The notes under the pieces were generated by a model that was not told the DNA's origin, searched no databases, and saw only the letters and a program-made list of their open reading frames with translations. Of a DNA stretch of 64,000 bases, positions 1 to 9,456 are shown piece by piece. How positions within the stretch are numbered: position 1 is the first letter of the stretch; each line of letters begins with the position of its first letter. The position numbers and the translations under genes are program-made. This stretch comes from Prochlorococcus sp. AG-409-P01 (GTDB lineage: Bacteria > Cyanobacteriota > Cyanobacteriia > PCC-6307 > Cyanobiaceae), in NCBI GenBank assembly GCA_003215335.1, contig QCKM01000001.1, positions 62,001-126,000 on the forward strand, given 5' to 3'.

Positions 1-473
1 AATACATGTGAAATGGTTTGAGATTTTCTGTCTGCATTGCGGTTGGTTGGGGGCCCTATCCCAATTCTCAGTCTGCAGAAATTTTGAGTGCCGAGATGGT
101 TAATAGTGCTACGCAGACCATTGTGACCACCATCACTACCTTGTTTGCGAAGCCTTAGCTTCCCCATGGGTAGATCCATATCATCGACAATGACAAGAAG
201 CTGGCTGATATCTATATCAAACCAATCCAATACTGCTCGGATTGATCTGCCACTGTCATTCATAAAAGTATCTGGCAATAGGAGCTTCAGAGGTTTCTGA
301 TTAATGATGACCTCAGCTATTTGCCCATGAAGTTTTTGTTTTGAATTGAATTTTGCGGATTGATTGGCTGCAAGCTTTTCTAGAGCCATGAAGCCAATGT
401 TGTGCCTAGTCTCTCGGTATTTAGAACCTGGATTGCCTAGGCCCACAAATAGTCGAAAGTCTCCATGAAACAT
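1..473 (-). CDS. pth: Peptidyl-tRNA hydrolase (partial, C-terminus cut by window edge)
   Basis: Releases tRNA from peptidyl-tRNAs dropped by the ribosome. I translated the minus strand from the ATG at 473 and it stays open to base 1, giving about 157 residues of a family that is usually 190-200 long. Family landmarks are all visible: VGLGNPGSKY at the N-terminus, RHNIGF with the catalytic His, FMNDSG, DDMDLP and GGHNGLRS. It follows the Tat gene by 5 nt on the same strand, so psbH, tat and pth probably form one transcript. Only the end of the protein is missing. Confidence 0.95.
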   Translation of the reverse strand, partial: MFHGDFRLFVGLGNPGSKYRETRHNIGFMALEKLAANQSAKFNSKQKLHGQIAEVIINQKPLKLLLPDTFMNDSGRSIRAVLDWFDIDISQLLVIVDDMDLPMGKLRLRKQGSDGGHNGLRSTINHLGTQNFCRLRIGIGPPTNRNADRKSQTISHV

Positions 474-478
474 TCGAA

Positions 479-724
479 TTAGCTGGCTGGCGGTGCACTA
501 TCAGGGTCTTCAAGAATCTCTTGATTAATTGATTCATCAAGAGATTCTTTGTCTGACATTGCCTTGTGGAGTTCTCTTTCGAATTCCGAAGAGGCTGATT
601 GAAATCCTTTTAGTGTTTTTCCAAGGGTACGTCCAAGTTCAGGCAGGCGCTTTGGGCCAAAAACAAGGAGTGCCAAAGCACCGATTACTGCAATCTCTGG
701 CAGACCGATGCCAAAAACATTCAC
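479..724 (-). CDS. tatA: Sec-independent translocase component, TatA/B/E family
   Basis: Small membrane subunit of the twin-arginine translocase, which moves folded proteins across the thylakoid or plasma membrane. The 81-residue product has an N-terminal membrane helix (about residues 5-21) starting after GLPE, then the hinge FGPKRLPELGR and an amphipathic charged helix. The C-terminus is acidic and low in complexity. Length and hinge fit the family. TatA and TatB cannot be separated reliably here: the charged tail could suit TatB, but cyanobacterial proteins of this size are usually called TatA/E. Lies between psbH (13 nt upstream) and pth (5 nt downstream). Confidence 0.88.
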   Translation of the reverse strand: MNVFGIGLPEIAVIGALALLVFGPKRLPELGRTLGKTLKGFQSASSEFERELHKAMSDKESLDESINQEILEDPDSAPPAS

Positions 725-737
725 AGGAGCCCCTCAG

Positions 738-938
738 TTAGATGCCGTTCCAATCCACGGAGAATCCTTCTAGAAGAAGTGACTCGTTGTAGATCTGAAG
801 AATGATTGCCAGGAAAACAATCAGTAGAACACCAATAGCGGCCATTGCTGGGGCAGTTCCCCAGCCAGGGACTACTTTTCCATGGTCAGAGTTTCCAAGT
901 TGCTTGAGCAGACTTCCAACACGAGTGCGTTGAGACAT
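738..938 (-). CDS. psbH: Photosystem II protein PsbH
   Basis: Single-span subunit of photosystem II, needed for stability of the complex and for the quinone side. The 66-residue product has the family's hydrophilic N-terminus, the VVPGWGTAP segment just before the membrane, and one helix at roughly residues 31-52. It starts at an ATG. The gene is back to back with psbN on the opposite strand, the arrangement seen in cyanobacteria and chloroplasts. Confidence 0.96.
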   Translation of the reverse strand: MSQRTRVGSLLKQLGNSDHGKVVPGWGTAPAMAAIGVLLIVFLAIILQIYNESLLLEGFSVDWNGI

Positions 939-1024
939 GGCGAAACTTTGGTCTCAGATAAAGGTTTAATCAAGATATTGTATGGGTAATGCCCCTCAAA
1001 GGGCTGACCTTGTCGAGAGATTTG

Positions 1025-1165
1025 ATGCAATCTTCTTCTGAAGCCCTTCGTTTGGTATTTGTCGTACTCGCGATTTTGTTGAGCCTCACTGGTTTTGGGA
1101 TCTATACCGCCTTCGGACCACCTTCAAAAGCTCTTGATGATCCTTTTGATGAACATGACGATTAA
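1025..1165 (+). CDS. psbN: PsbN, photosystem II assembly factor
   Basis: Found by translating the sequence directly. ATG at 1025 to TAA at 1163-1165 gives 46 residues. An N-terminal membrane helix (about residues 8-28) is followed by the conserved [13 protein letters not shown] segment and an acidic tail. PsbN is known as an assembly factor for photosystem II rather than a stable subunit. It is divergent from psbH with 86 nt between them, the usual cyanobacterial and plastid context, which supports the call. Confidence 0.95.
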   Translation: MQSSSEALRLVFVVLAILLSLTGFGIYTAFGPPSKALDDPFDEHDD

Positions 1166-1442
1166 ATTGCTTCTTATATGTTGAAATCCCATTTGATTAG
1201 ACAACAAAGGGATTGGTTTGTTTTTTTGGATGGGTTGTTTTCAAGAGGAGCTAGTCATACAAAGGGATTAGTAAGATAATGTCCCCTCTTGGTTTGATCA
1301 AAAAACGCCAAATTTTGATATGGGATCAACATCGAAACATTTCAATCCACGCCAATCGCAGGCTTTTAAGCACCTTCTTCATAGTTTTTCCCCCTCTATC
1401 CCCCATAAGATGTTGTTGAACCTTTAGACGTGGTCGGTAACC

Positions 1443-1571
1443 ATGCTCGCCCTCAAGATTTCCGTTTATACGTTTGTTGCATTCTTTGTGGGGGTTTTCT
1501 TGTTGGGCTTCCTTGCGAGTGATCCAGGTAGAACACCTGCCAGGAAGGATCTAGAAGCAGGTCAGGATTAA
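1443..1571 (+). CDS. psbI: Photosystem II reaction centre protein PsbI
   Basis: Found by direct translation. ATG at 1443 to TAA at 1569-1571 encodes 42 residues. The pattern [12 protein letters not shown], one membrane helix, then [11 protein letters not shown] is characteristic of PsbI, a single-helix subunit next to the D1 protein. It is transcribed in the same direction as psbN, 277 nt downstream. That gap holds no supported gene. Two perfect hairpins follow, the first overlapping the stop codon. Confidence 0.95.
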   Translation: MLALKISVYTFVAFFVGVFLLGFLASDPGRTPARKDLEAGQD

Positions 1572-1581
1572 GTCTGACCTG
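1558..1581 (+). terminator. Perfect hairpin overlapping the psbI stop codon
   Basis: CAGGTCAG (1558-1565) pairs exactly with CTGACCTG (1574-1581) around an 8-nt loop that contains the psbI TAA. No T run follows, so it is not a textbook intrinsic terminator. It may stabilise the 3' end of the short psbI message or act as a weak terminator. Confidence 0.5.
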
Positions 1582-1604
1582 TTGCTTGAAGGTTTAGTCA
1601 CGCC

Positions 1605-1633
1605 ACACACTGGACGCCTCTAGACCAGTGTGT
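1605..1633 (+). terminator. Second perfect hairpin downstream of psbI
   Basis: ACACACTGG (1605-1613) pairs with CCAGTGTGT (1625-1633), 9 bp with an 11-nt loop. It lies between psbI and the LptD-like gene. It has no T tract, so its role as terminator, mRNA-end stabiliser or leader structure is open. Confidence 0.45.
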
Positions 1634-1674
1634 CTTCTAGTTGTGGCAATATCACCAGCCGCAGCGCATAACTT

Positions 1675-4600
1675 TTGCTGGCGACAAGACTCCCTATCAG
1701 GATCGCTGGCTTTATTGCCTCAGGCGCATTAGCTCTTGCTTTGCCTTATGAAGAGGCGCAATCAAATAATGAGTTCAGCGAAGAAGAGCTCTCAGGCTTA
1801 ACAATTTCTCTTGAGAACAATAACTTTGAGATTTCGGATCAATCTATAAAACCTCCTTTAGAACTAGAGCTTCAATCCGATCGGCAGGAATACGATTCGA
1901 GAAGAAAGCGTTTTGTTGCTGAAGGGAATGCAAAGGTCTCTCTTAATGGAGGCGTTTTACAGGCTGATCGAATTGAGTTTGATAATGGGTTTAATACCCT
2001 CTATGCATTAGGTAGCGTTAGGTACAAACAAGGTTCTAAGTATTTTCAGGCTAGTTCACTTAGATATAGCCTCGTTCAAAAAACTGGAGAATTGAAGGAC
2101 GTATATGGAGTCATTGACCTTAAGAACCCGAACCTGGACTTTTTATCTCCATTGATTCAGGATGAAGATCAAGAAAAGGCTGGGAGCTTATCTAAATCAA
2201 AAAACCAAGATGTTCAATATTTGAGCATCTCTCATGCGGCGGTAAAGTCTTCTTTCCTTGATACAAAATATCAGAACAATTTTTTGGGTGACTCTTTTAA
2301 TTATCCAGAAAAGTTTTTCTCTAGAGGTCAAGAGAAAGTAAATACATTTGATCAGTTGGCTTGTCCCCCCAAGATCCCTCCTGTTCCTGATTGGCAGCCT
2401 TATGAATGGGCATTGACTGGATGGGGTGGGCAGATGTTTGATTCTAGTTTTGGCAATACTTTTGTTTTTAAAGGTCGTTGGAGACCAGAGTATCTTTTAG
2501 GAATAGGATTACAAAAAAAGATTTTTAAATCTGGCGTATTCTCTCTTGAGCTTGAAACTGATTTTTTTGCCCATCAAGCTTATGAGCAGGAGGGCGGTGA
2601 ATTTAACCAGAGCATTGCCTTTGCAGACTCTCCTGCTCAGAGTTTTGGGGAAGGAATACTTGGGTTGGGAGCGAAAATTTGGGTCCAGCCTTGGCTAAGT
2701 TTTGGGATTATTGAGGGTCTCAGTTATTACACCAAAGTAGGGAATTATGAGAAGACATACCGAGAAAAGTATTCTCAATTACTTAATTATTTGGGTTTTG
2801 AGATTGAGATGGCTGTTAACAAAGAGCTTTCTCTAGTTGGCCGAATTCATCATCGATCAGGTGCCTTTGGAATTTTTAATGGCGCTCATGGTGGAGGGAA
2901 TGGTTATCTTGTCGGCTTGCGATATAGATGGGGTGAAAGCAAAAGTAAGTCTAAAGCTTTAGAAGCTCCTCCTCCACTTGGATGCCCAGGTTCAAATTTC
3001 CCAGGCACCTCAAAAAATAACCTCGGAGATAATCTTGAGGAAATTACTATGGGGAATACCAAGATAGATTTTAGCATATTAGATAATTCAAATTTAGGAT
3101 TTGAGGTAAAGCCTAGAGAAGAAATAGTAGAAAATAAATCACTATTTTATACTAATTATAGTAAACTTTCCCCCTCACAGCAGGAAGTCATTCGTGCTAA
3201 GTCTATAGCTGCTATAGACCAGCGAATTTCTAGCATTGAATTTCAGCGTGCACTCACTATTGAGAGACGGTTGGGTGTTAGAGAAACGATAAGAGATTTG
3301 GACGAGATACAAGAATATGGAGCCATAAAGCCATACCAGTTGAATCGACTTGGTAAAACAAAATTCATTAGGGGTCGTATTACTCGTTGGCGAATACAGG
3401 CTTCAAAAGTATTTCTTAATCCAGATGGATGGCAGGCTGAAAGAATGGGGTTTACTAATGACCCTTATACTCCTGCTCAAACAAGGATAGATGCGGAAGG
3501 TGTTGTTGCCAAAGAGCAAGCTAATGGAGACTTGCTAATTACTAGCCAAAGTAATTCTCTTGTTCTTGATGAGAGATTGCCTATACCAATCTCTCGCAGG
3601 CAGTTAATACAAAAGGAAGAAGAGGTGGAAAATAGATGGGTCGTAGGAATTGATAATCAGGACAGAGATGGGCTTTTTATTGGAAGAAATCTTAGGCCTA
3701 TAAAACTAACCAATGATTACACTTTATATTTGCAACCACAATTAAATGTTCAAAGATCAATTGATGGTCGAGCTAAAAGTTATGTAGCGCCTAACAGTGC
3801 AATATCAAGTAGCAAGATTAATCGTCAAGCTTATGAAACTGATAGCTTCGGTTTAGAGGCAGTTATTGATGGCCGAATTTGGGATTGGGACCTTGAAACA
3901 AATGCAGATATAAGCACTTTTAATCTTGATAGCCTCCCTAATGGTAGTCGTTATTGGGGTGACATTACAAAAAGCTCTAATGTTCCTTTTCTAGGTTCAA
4001 TTGATACTCGAATATTCGGTGCTTATCGATATAGGGCTTGGAATGGTTCACTTGGTCAAACAGATATTTATTCAGCATATGGATCTTTTCTTCAGAAACG
4101 AGGGGACTGGGAATGGGGAGAAATAAATAATAATTTTTTATGGAGGCTTGGTGCAGGTAACTATCAAGCCAAGAATTTTACGAGTGAAAATTTATCGGAT
4201 TTGTGGCGGTTAAATTTTTATGGCTCTATCAGTAGTAGATATTCAATAATTGAGGGTGATCCAGCGGAACTCTCCCCAGAAGCTGCTTATCGTTATTCGC
4301 CTGAAGCAGTTAAACCGGGATTGATATGGAACACGAACTTAAGCGGATCTTTCTCGGCATATGGAGATGGTAAAAGGCAAAATGCTATTGGGATTAGCGG
4401 TGGACCTACTCTCACCATCGGAACTTTTAGTAGGAAGTTTCTTGGCTTTACTCGTATAACTGTCACTAGTGGCGGAACCTATAAAGAAGGATCTAGCCCA
4501 TTCTCATTTGACCAGGCGATTGATTTGGGTACGCTGGGGATAGGTCTTACTCAGCAGGTATTGGGCCCATTGGTTTTTGATGCAGGGTTTGAATATAATA

Positions 4601-4821
4601 TTGATCCAGGATCAGATAAGTATGGTGAAATAATTAACTCGAATTTAGAATTGCGCTGGCAAAGAAGGTCATACGATTTTGGCCTTTACTTTAACCCTTA
4701 TGAAGGGATTGGAGGCTTTAGAGTAAGACTTAATGACTTCAAATTTAATGGAACAGGTGTTCCTTTCATCCCTTATGATTCGACTAATAGTTTAGAGGGC
4801 CTAGAAGAAAGACCTTATTAG
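1675..4821 (+). CDS. LptD-like outer-membrane protein (OstA-like N-terminus plus large beta-barrel region, DUF3769 type)
   Basis: Probable outer-membrane LPS-assembly protein. Of 1048 residues, about 55-150 look like the OstA/LptA fold: LQSDRQEYD, FVAEGNAKVSL, ADRIEFD and YALGSVRYKQG repeat the pattern of LptA/LptD periplasmic domains. The rest is rich in alternating, aromatic, Gly/Asn-rich strands expected of a barrel, and the end resembles the cyanobacterial DUF3769 family. An N-terminal hydrophobic stretch (about residues 8-24) could be a signal peptide. The start is a TTG; an in-frame TAA lies 6 nt upstream and no ATG or GTG is suitably placed. At least 1000 residues is long for LptD, and about 200-450 may be an inserted domain. 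Family assignment is from memory of its features. Confidence 0.72.
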   Translation: MLATRLPIRIAGFIASGALALALPYEEAQSNNEFSEEELSGLTISLENNNFEISDQSIKPPLELELQSDRQEYDSRRKRFVAEGNAKVSLNGGVLQADRIEFDNGFNTLYALGSVRYKQGSKYFQASSLRYSLVQKTGELKDVYGVIDLKNPNLDFLSPLIQDEDQEKAGSLSKSKNQDVQYLSISHAAVKSSFLDTKYQNNFLGDSFNYPEKFFSRGQEKVNTFDQLACPPKIPPVPDWQPYEWALTGWGGQMFDSSFGNTFVFKGRWRPEYLLGIGLQKKIFKSGVFSLELETDFFAHQAYEQEGGEFNQSIAFADSPAQSFGEGILGLGAKIWVQPWLSFGIIEGLSYYTKVGNYEKTYREKYSQLLNYLGFEIEMAVNKELSLVGRIHHRSGAFGIFNGAHGGGNGYLVGLRYRWGESKSKSKALEAPPPLGCPGSNFPGTSKNNLGDNLEEITMGNTKIDFSILDNSNLGFEVKPREEIVENKSLFYTNYSKLSPSQQEVIRAKSIAAIDQRISSIEFQRALTIERRLGVRETIRDLDEIQEYGAIKPYQLNRLGKTKFIRGRITRWRIQASKVFLNPDGWQAERMGFTNDPYTPAQTRIDAEGVVAKEQANGDLLITSQSNSLVLDERLPIPISRRQLIQKEEEVENRWVVGIDNQDRDGLFIGRNLRPIKLTNDYTLYLQPQLNVQRSIDGRAKSYVAPNSAISSSKINRQAYETDSFGLEAVIDGRIWDWDLETNADISTFNLDSLPNGSRYWGDITKSSNVPFLGSIDTRIFGAYRYRAWNGSLGQTDIYSAYGSFLQKRGDWEWGEINNNFLWRLGAGNYQAKNFTSENLSDLWRLNFYGSISSRYSIIEGDPAELSPEAAYRYSPEAVKPGLIWNTNLSGSFSAYGDGKRQNAIGISGGPTLTIGTFSRKFLGFTRITVTSGGTYKEGSSPFSFDQAIDLGTLGIGLTQQVLGPLVFDAGFEYNIDPGSDKYGEIINSNLELRWQRRSYDFGLYFNPYEGIGGFRVRLNDFKFNGTGVPFIPYDSTNSLEGLEERPY

Positions 4822-4841
4822 AGGGAATTAATTTTTCCTCT
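4820..4841. terminator. Weak hairpin between convergent lptD-like gene and leuD
   Basis: AGAGGGAA (4820-4827) pairs with TTTTCCTCT-type sequence (4834-4841), 8 bp with one G-T pair and a 6-nt loop. It begins in the stop codon of the LptD-like gene and sits in the 38-nt gap before the convergent leuD. There is no good T run, so termination is only suggested. Confidence 0.35.
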
Positions 4842-4859
4842 GATAAGTTTATTTGTGAT

Positions 4860-5480
4860 TCAACTTTCTATAGCTTTAAAGTTATTTAAGTATGGTAGTC
4901 TTGCTCTGGCTTGGTTTAAATCTTCTTTTTGATCCAAAAGCTCTGATGTCGCATCCCAGTTGCCTTTAATTAGCATTTCCTGCGCACCTTGATCGATTCT
5001 CAGATTCCGTGTCCCACAGGTGCTGATGATTTGCTCTTTTTTAATATCTAAGGTCCATTCTAGGGAAGGAGTTTGCATAACACTATCTTGAAGCTCCTTG
5101 ATCTCTTTTTGGGTTGAAATTGCACATGGAATGCCAAGGGCCAAACAATTTCCATAGAAAATTTCTGCAAAGCTTTCGCCTATTAATGCTCTTATCCCCC
5201 ATCGCATAAGTGCTTGGGGGGCATGCTCACGGCTTGAACCACAGCCGAAGTTGCCATTTACGATCAATATGGACGCCCCTTGTAGAGCCTTTAAGTCGAA
5301 AGGATGTGAACCATTCTGTTCTTTTCGGTCGTCTGCGAAAACTTGACCTCCTAGATCATCAAAACTCACACACTTCAGAAACCGTGCAGGAATAATTCGA
5401 TCAGTGTCGATGTCGTTTCCTTTTATAGCGATGGCTTTCCCTCTGATGGTGGTGATCGCACCTTTAGGTAATTTGTTCAT
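4860..5480 (-). CDS. leuD: 3-isopropylmalate dehydratase small subunit
   Basis: Small subunit of isopropylmalate isomerase in leucine biosynthesis; it works with LeuC. The 206-residue product matches the family in length and carries NDIDTDRIIPARFL near the N-terminus and the substrate-loop motif GCGSSREHAPQAL. It starts at an ATG and lies 35 nt downstream of leuC in the same direction, the standard leuCD operon. Confidence 0.96.
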   Translation of the reverse strand: MNKLPKGAITTIRGKAIAIKGNDIDTDRIIPARFLKCVSFDDLGGQVFADDRKEQNGSHPFDLKALQGASILIVNGNFGCGSSREHAPQALMRWGIRALIGESFAEIFYGNCLALGIPCAISTQKEIKELQDSVMQTPSLEWTLDIKKEQIISTCGTRNLRIDQGAQEMLIKGNWDATSELLDQKEDLNQARARLPYLNNFKAIES

Positions 5481-5515
5481 TCCGGGTTCTTGCTAAACGG
5501 TTGTTTGGACTTTTA

Positions 5516-6925
5516 TTAGTTGGTGAGGATGGTACGAACGTCAGTCACCTTGCCATTAATCGCTGCTGCAGCAACCATTGCAGGACTCATTAAGAGAGTG
5601 CGCCCGTTTGCTGAGCCTTGCCGTCCTTTGAAGTTCCTATTGCTGGAACTGGCACTTATCTGTCTTCCTTCCAGTCGATCTGGGTTCATGGCAAGGCACA
5701 TAGAGCAACCAGGCCGGCGCCATTCAAAACCAGCTGCTATAAAAGTTTTGTCCAACCCTTGCGCTTGTGCGGCCATGGCCACTTGTTCAGAGCCTGGTAC
5801 TACAAAAGCCTTGACACCTGGGGCCACATGGTTTCCTCTTACTACATTTGCTGCAGCTTGCAGATCGCTAAGCCTTCCATTAGTGCAACTACCTATAAAA
5901 CAAACGTCTATTTTTAACCCGCTAATTGTTGAGCCTGGGACGATATCCATGTATTTGTAGGCTTCCTCGGCGAGAGACCTTTCGTTCGGATCTAATGCCT
6001 CTGGGGTAGGCACCTTTTCGTCTATAGCGATTGCTTGCCCTGGCGTGATTCCCCAAGTGACTGTTGGTGAGATTTGATCAGCATTGAAACAGACTTCGTC
6101 GTCATAAGTCGCAGTTGGGTCGCTTACGAGGCTTCTCCACCATTTGAGGGCCTTCCCCCAGTCCTTAGCACTAGGCGAAAATGGGCGTCCTTGTAAATAT
6201 TTGAAGGTGATTTCATCAGGGTTCATGTATCCGCATCTAGCCCCACCTTCTATGGCCATATTGCAGATAGTCATTCTTTCTTCCATTGAAAGAGATTGAA
6301 TGCATGGGCCTGCGAACTCATAGGCATAGCCGACTCCCCCTTTGACCCCTAGATGTTTGATTAAGTGAAGGACCAGATCCTTCGCATGAACTCCTTTGTT
6401 GAGCTGGCCTTCTATCCAAATCCGTCGAACTTTTAGCTTGCTCATTGTCAAACTTTGGCTTGCCAAAACGTCCCTCACTTGACTGGTTCCTATGCCGAAG
6501 GCAATTGCACCGAATGCCCCATGAGTAGAGGTATGAGAGTCGCCGCAAGCGATGGTCATCCCTGGTTGGGTCAGGCCAAGCTCAGGGGCAATTACGTGGA
6601 CGATTCCCTGCATATTGCTGCCAAGCCCATGCAAAGTGATTCCGTATTCCGAGCAGTTGCTTTCAAGTGTGCTCAACATCTCTTCGGCTAGGGAATCATC
6701 GAGCGGCCGTTGATGAGTTGTGGTGGGCACGATGTGATCAACAGTGGCCACTGTTTGATCAGGAAAAAGAACTTGTAAGCCTTTCTCTTTTAAAGCTGCG
6801 AAAGCTTGTGGACTAGTTACTTCATGAATGAGATGCAACCCAATGAAAAGGTGAGTGGAACCACTGGACAGCTCTCTTAAACGATGCAGATTCCAGACCT
6901 TGTCGTATAGGGTCCCTGAGCTCAA
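5516..6925 (-). CDS. leuC: 3-isopropylmalate dehydratase large subunit
   Basis: Aconitase-family subunit that carries the 4Fe-4S cluster and converts 2- to 3-isopropylmalate with LeuD. The 469-residue product shows [12 protein letters not shown], the [12 protein letters not shown] loop, and cluster cysteines in IGSCTNGR and [10 protein letters not shown]. Length is normal and the start is an ATG. It is followed by leuD; cinA lies 26 nt upstream on the same strand, so co-transcription is possible. Confidence 0.97.
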   Translation of the reverse strand: MSSGTLYDKVWNLHRLRELSSGSTHLFIGLHLIHEVTSPQAFAALKEKGLQVLFPDQTVATVDHIVPTTTHQRPLDDSLAEEMLSTLESNCSEYGITLHGLGSNMQGIVHVIAPELGLTQPGMTIACGDSHTSTHGAFGAIAFGIGTSQVRDVLASQSLTMSKLKVRRIWIEGQLNKGVHAKDLVLHLIKHLGVKGGVGYAYEFAGPCIQSLSMEERMTICNMAIEGGARCGYMNPDEITFKYLQGRPFSPSAKDWGKALKWWRSLVSDPTATYDDEVCFNADQISPTVTWGITPGQAIAIDEKVPTPEALDPNERSLAEEAYKYMDIVPGSTISGLKIDVCFIGSCTNGRLSDLQAAANVVRGNHVAPGVKAFVVPGSEQVAMAAQAQGLDKTFIAAGFEWRRPGCSMCLAMNPDRLEGRQISASSSNRNFKGRQGSANGRTLLMSPAMVAAAAINGKVTDVRTILTN

Positions 6926-6951
6926 GGTTCAATAGCTAGTAGCAAAAAACC

Positions 6952-8211
6952 TTACTTCCTTGAGCGTAAATGTAGGCGCAAGCGATTCAAGCTGTGAATC
7001 ACGCTTAAGGTTTGAATGCCTTCTCTCCCAAGGTAATTGCTGAATTGTGCTGGACTTACATCGCAAACTTTTGGCCCAACAACAGCTATATGAACTAATC
7101 CCACTGGCTTTGTCGGTGAGCCTCCGTTAGGGCCTGCTACACCGCTTACTGCAATTGCCCAATTGGCTTTTAGCTTTTCTCGAACCCCTTCTGCCATTGC
7201 CTTAGCAACTTCGTTGGAAACTGCACCATGCATTTCTATAAGTTGTTGTGGAACATCAAGTAAGGATTGTTTTGTGAGATTGCTGTAAGCAATGACTCCA
7301 CCTAGGAATATTTTTGAGGCTCCAGGGATTGCAGTTATTTGAGTGCCTATTCCTCCGCCAGTGCATGATTCTGCAACGGCAAGTGTCTCCCCTCGCTCTA
7401 GCAAGAGCTTAAGTACAATTGAAGCTAAGGTTTGGTTATTTATTCCATAACACAAATCTCCTGTTCTTTTACGTACTTCTGTTTCAATTGGCTCAATAAG
7501 ATCTTTGGCATTTTCGATAGTTTTAGCTTTAGCAGTGATGCGTAGTTTTACTTCTCCAATGGCTGCATAAGGCGCAATTGTTGGGTTCTTGTAAGTGAGC
7601 AGATCAGAAACCTTTTCGGCAAGTGCTGATTCTTTGATGCCGCTAAATCTCAATAGCTTGCTATAAATACTCCCCTCAATCTCATGATTTGATAATAGCC
7701 ATGGCACAGCAGTTTCGTGCCACATGCTTTTCATTTCAGATGGTACTCCTGGAAATGTAAGTAAAGTAAACCCTTTGTGAGGACTGAAAATTATTCCTGG
7801 AGCAGTTCCAGTTTGATTTTGTATTACTTTCGCCCCTCCTGGCAGAAGTGCTTGCTTCCGATTGCTTGGGCTGAAGTTCTTGTTATTGGCATTTGTCTTT
7901 AACTTAATTGTCTCCCAAACTTCTTTGTATTCTTCTAGAGGTGAATTGAATGCAATTGCAATTGCTTCATGGGTGAGATCGTCTGATGTTGGGCCAAGCC
8001 CACCTGTGATTATTAGTATTTCACTACGATTAGATGCTTCTATTAATGCATCTTTAATTCGATTTATGTTATCACCAACTACAGTTTGTCGAAAATGATT
8101 TAGCCCTATAGCAGCTATTTCTTCAGACAGCCATTGTGCGTTACTGTTTAGTATTTGCCCAAGTAGTAACTCAGAACCAATGCAGAGAATTTCAGCATTT
8201 TGCTTTGACAT
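6952..8211 (-). CDS. cinA: CinA family protein (MoaB-like domain plus NMN deamidase domain)
   Basis: Two-domain CinA, 419 residues. The first half is a MoaB/MogA-like domain (EILCIGSELLLGQ, TGGLGPTSDDLT) linked in the family to ADP-ribose or pyrophosphate cleavage. The C-terminal domain (from about 265) has AVAESCTGGGIGTQI and SGVAGPNGG, the PncC nicotinamide-mononucleotide amidase signature. Such proteins recycle pyridine nucleotides; the name comes from competence regulation elsewhere. ATG start, 3 nt after the stop of the WecA-type gene, so the two are probably translated from one message. Confidence 0.92.
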   Translation of the reverse strand: MSKQNAEILCIGSELLLGQILNSNAQWLSEEIAAIGLNHFRQTVVGDNINRIKDALIEASNRSEILIITGGLGPTSDDLTHEAIAIAFNSPLEEYKEVWETIKLKTNANNKNFSPSNRKQALLPGGAKVIQNQTGTAPGIIFSPHKGFTLLTFPGVPSEMKSMWHETAVPWLLSNHEIEGSIYSKLLRFSGIKESALAEKVSDLLTYKNPTIAPYAAIGEVKLRITAKAKTIENAKDLIEPIETEVRKRTGDLCYGINNQTLASIVLKLLLERGETLAVAESCTGGGIGTQITAIPGASKIFLGGVIAYSNLTKQSLLDVPQQLIEMHGAVSNEVAKAMAEGVREKLKANWAIAVSGVAGPNGGSPTKPVGLVHIAVVGPKVCDVSPAQFSNYLGREGIQTLSVIHSLNRLRLHLRSRK

Positions 8212-8214
8212 GTT

Positions 8215-9366
8215 TTAGCGGGGATCTTTCTTGAGAATTTGATCACGCGATTCATTAGATATCTTTGAAGACTTGAGAAGCCCTTTTCCTAAATGGTTCT
8301 TACGCCTGCTAATAATTACAGTTGAGATTAAGATCGCTGTAGCAAGTGCAAGCCAAAGAAAGCGCATTTCAGCATTTGCTACAACTAGAGCCAGGGAGGC
8401 TAGCCATTGGGTAAAGGCATAAAACAATAAAACTATTCTTCGATGACTAAAACCGGCTTTTAATAATCGATGGTGTAGATGACGCCTGTCAGGATGAAAG
8501 GGGGATTGACCTTCTCTTAATCGGGCCATTATTACTGCTGACATATCTGCTAATGGGAGAGACAAGATCAGCAATGGCAGAAGCAGGCTTACTGCGGTTA
8601 GACCCATGAAACCCTTTGCTGGTCCAACTATGCTTATAGCTGCCAAAGTGAAGCCTAAAAAGTAAGAACCTCCATCCCCCATAAAGATTCTGGCTGGATT
8701 GAAATTATGTCGTAGGAATCCAGCACAACAACCTGCTAGTGCTGCAGCGAGGAAACCTGCAGCTACTTGATGCAATGAAAAACTTACTGATATAAGGCCG
8801 ACTGCGGCAATTGCTGCAACTCCTGCAGCCAGACCATCAAGGCCATCAAGCCAGTTGATTGCATTTGTTATTCCTACTAACCAAATAACAGTTGCCGCCA
8901 TACTCAGCAAATCTGATAAAACCAAAAAAGAACTTCCATCTTCAAGCCAGGGGAGGTCAATCGCACCTATTCGCAAACCTTGGCTCCATACAGCAATTCC
9001 TACAGCAACCTGACAAGCCAAACGAGGCCAAGGAGAAAGAGCAAATAAATCGTCTCCAAGGCCTATAACAAAAAAACAAAGCCCGCCTGCAATTGTGGTC
9101 CAGATGAGTTGATCTTTTTCCGGAGCTAATAGGCCAAATCCTCCAGAGATCCAAATAATTGTTAGCGCTAGACAAAACCCTATTACCATTGCCACTCCAC
9201 CAATCCTTACCATTGGTGCAACGTGCTGCTTCCTAGGCCCTGGCTCATCTGTCAAGCCAAGCTTAAGAGCTATGGTTCTGACCCTAGGAACTATGAGGCT
9301 GGTGATTCCAGCCGCCAGAACGAAGCTAGTAATGGAGACAGCTATAGGGCTGCTCGCTATAGACAC
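8215..9366 (-). CDS. Undecaprenyl-phosphate N-acetylhexosamine-1-phosphate transferase, WecA/TagO type
   Basis: Integral membrane enzyme of the MraY/WecA family that starts surface-polysaccharide synthesis by loading a sugar phosphate on the lipid carrier. The 383-residue product has about ten hydrophobic segments, the early GPRKQH loop, NAINWLDGLDGLAAG, GDGGSYFLGF and the late HHRLLKAGFSHRR loop. The last distinguishes the WecA/TagO branch from MraY. GTG start. It may supply the carrier-linked first sugar for the polysaccharide region at 50-64 kb; that link is inference. Confidence 0.87.
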   Translation of the reverse strand: MSIASSPIAVSITSFVLAAGITSLIVPRVRTIALKLGLTDEPGPRKQHVAPMVRIGGVAMVIGFCLALTIIWISGGFGLLAPEKDQLIWTTIAGGLCFFVIGLGDDLFALSPWPRLACQVAVGIAVWSQGLRIGAIDLPWLEDGSSFLVLSDLLSMAATVIWLVGITNAINWLDGLDGLAAGVAAIAAVGLISVSFSLHQVAAGFLAAALAGCCAGFLRHNFNPARIFMGDGGSYFLGFTLAAISIVGPAKGFMGLTAVSLLLPLLILSLPLADMSAVIMARLREGQSPFHPDRRHLHHRLLKAGFSHRRIVLLFYAFTQWLASLALVVANAEMRFLWLALATAILISTVIISRRKNHLGKGLLKSSKISNESRDQILKKDPR

Positions 9367-9456
9367 TTTGGCTCCAAGGCGTTACGACCCTGCTAAGGGT
9401 CTTAATAGCTAATCCTAGGCATTTCATCAATTGGATTCCAATGAGAAATGTTCCAG

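Noticed and set aside
1178-1279. 33-codon ORF between psbN and psbI
   Set aside because: Basic, no hydrophobic pattern and no resemblance to small photosystem or cytochrome subunits.
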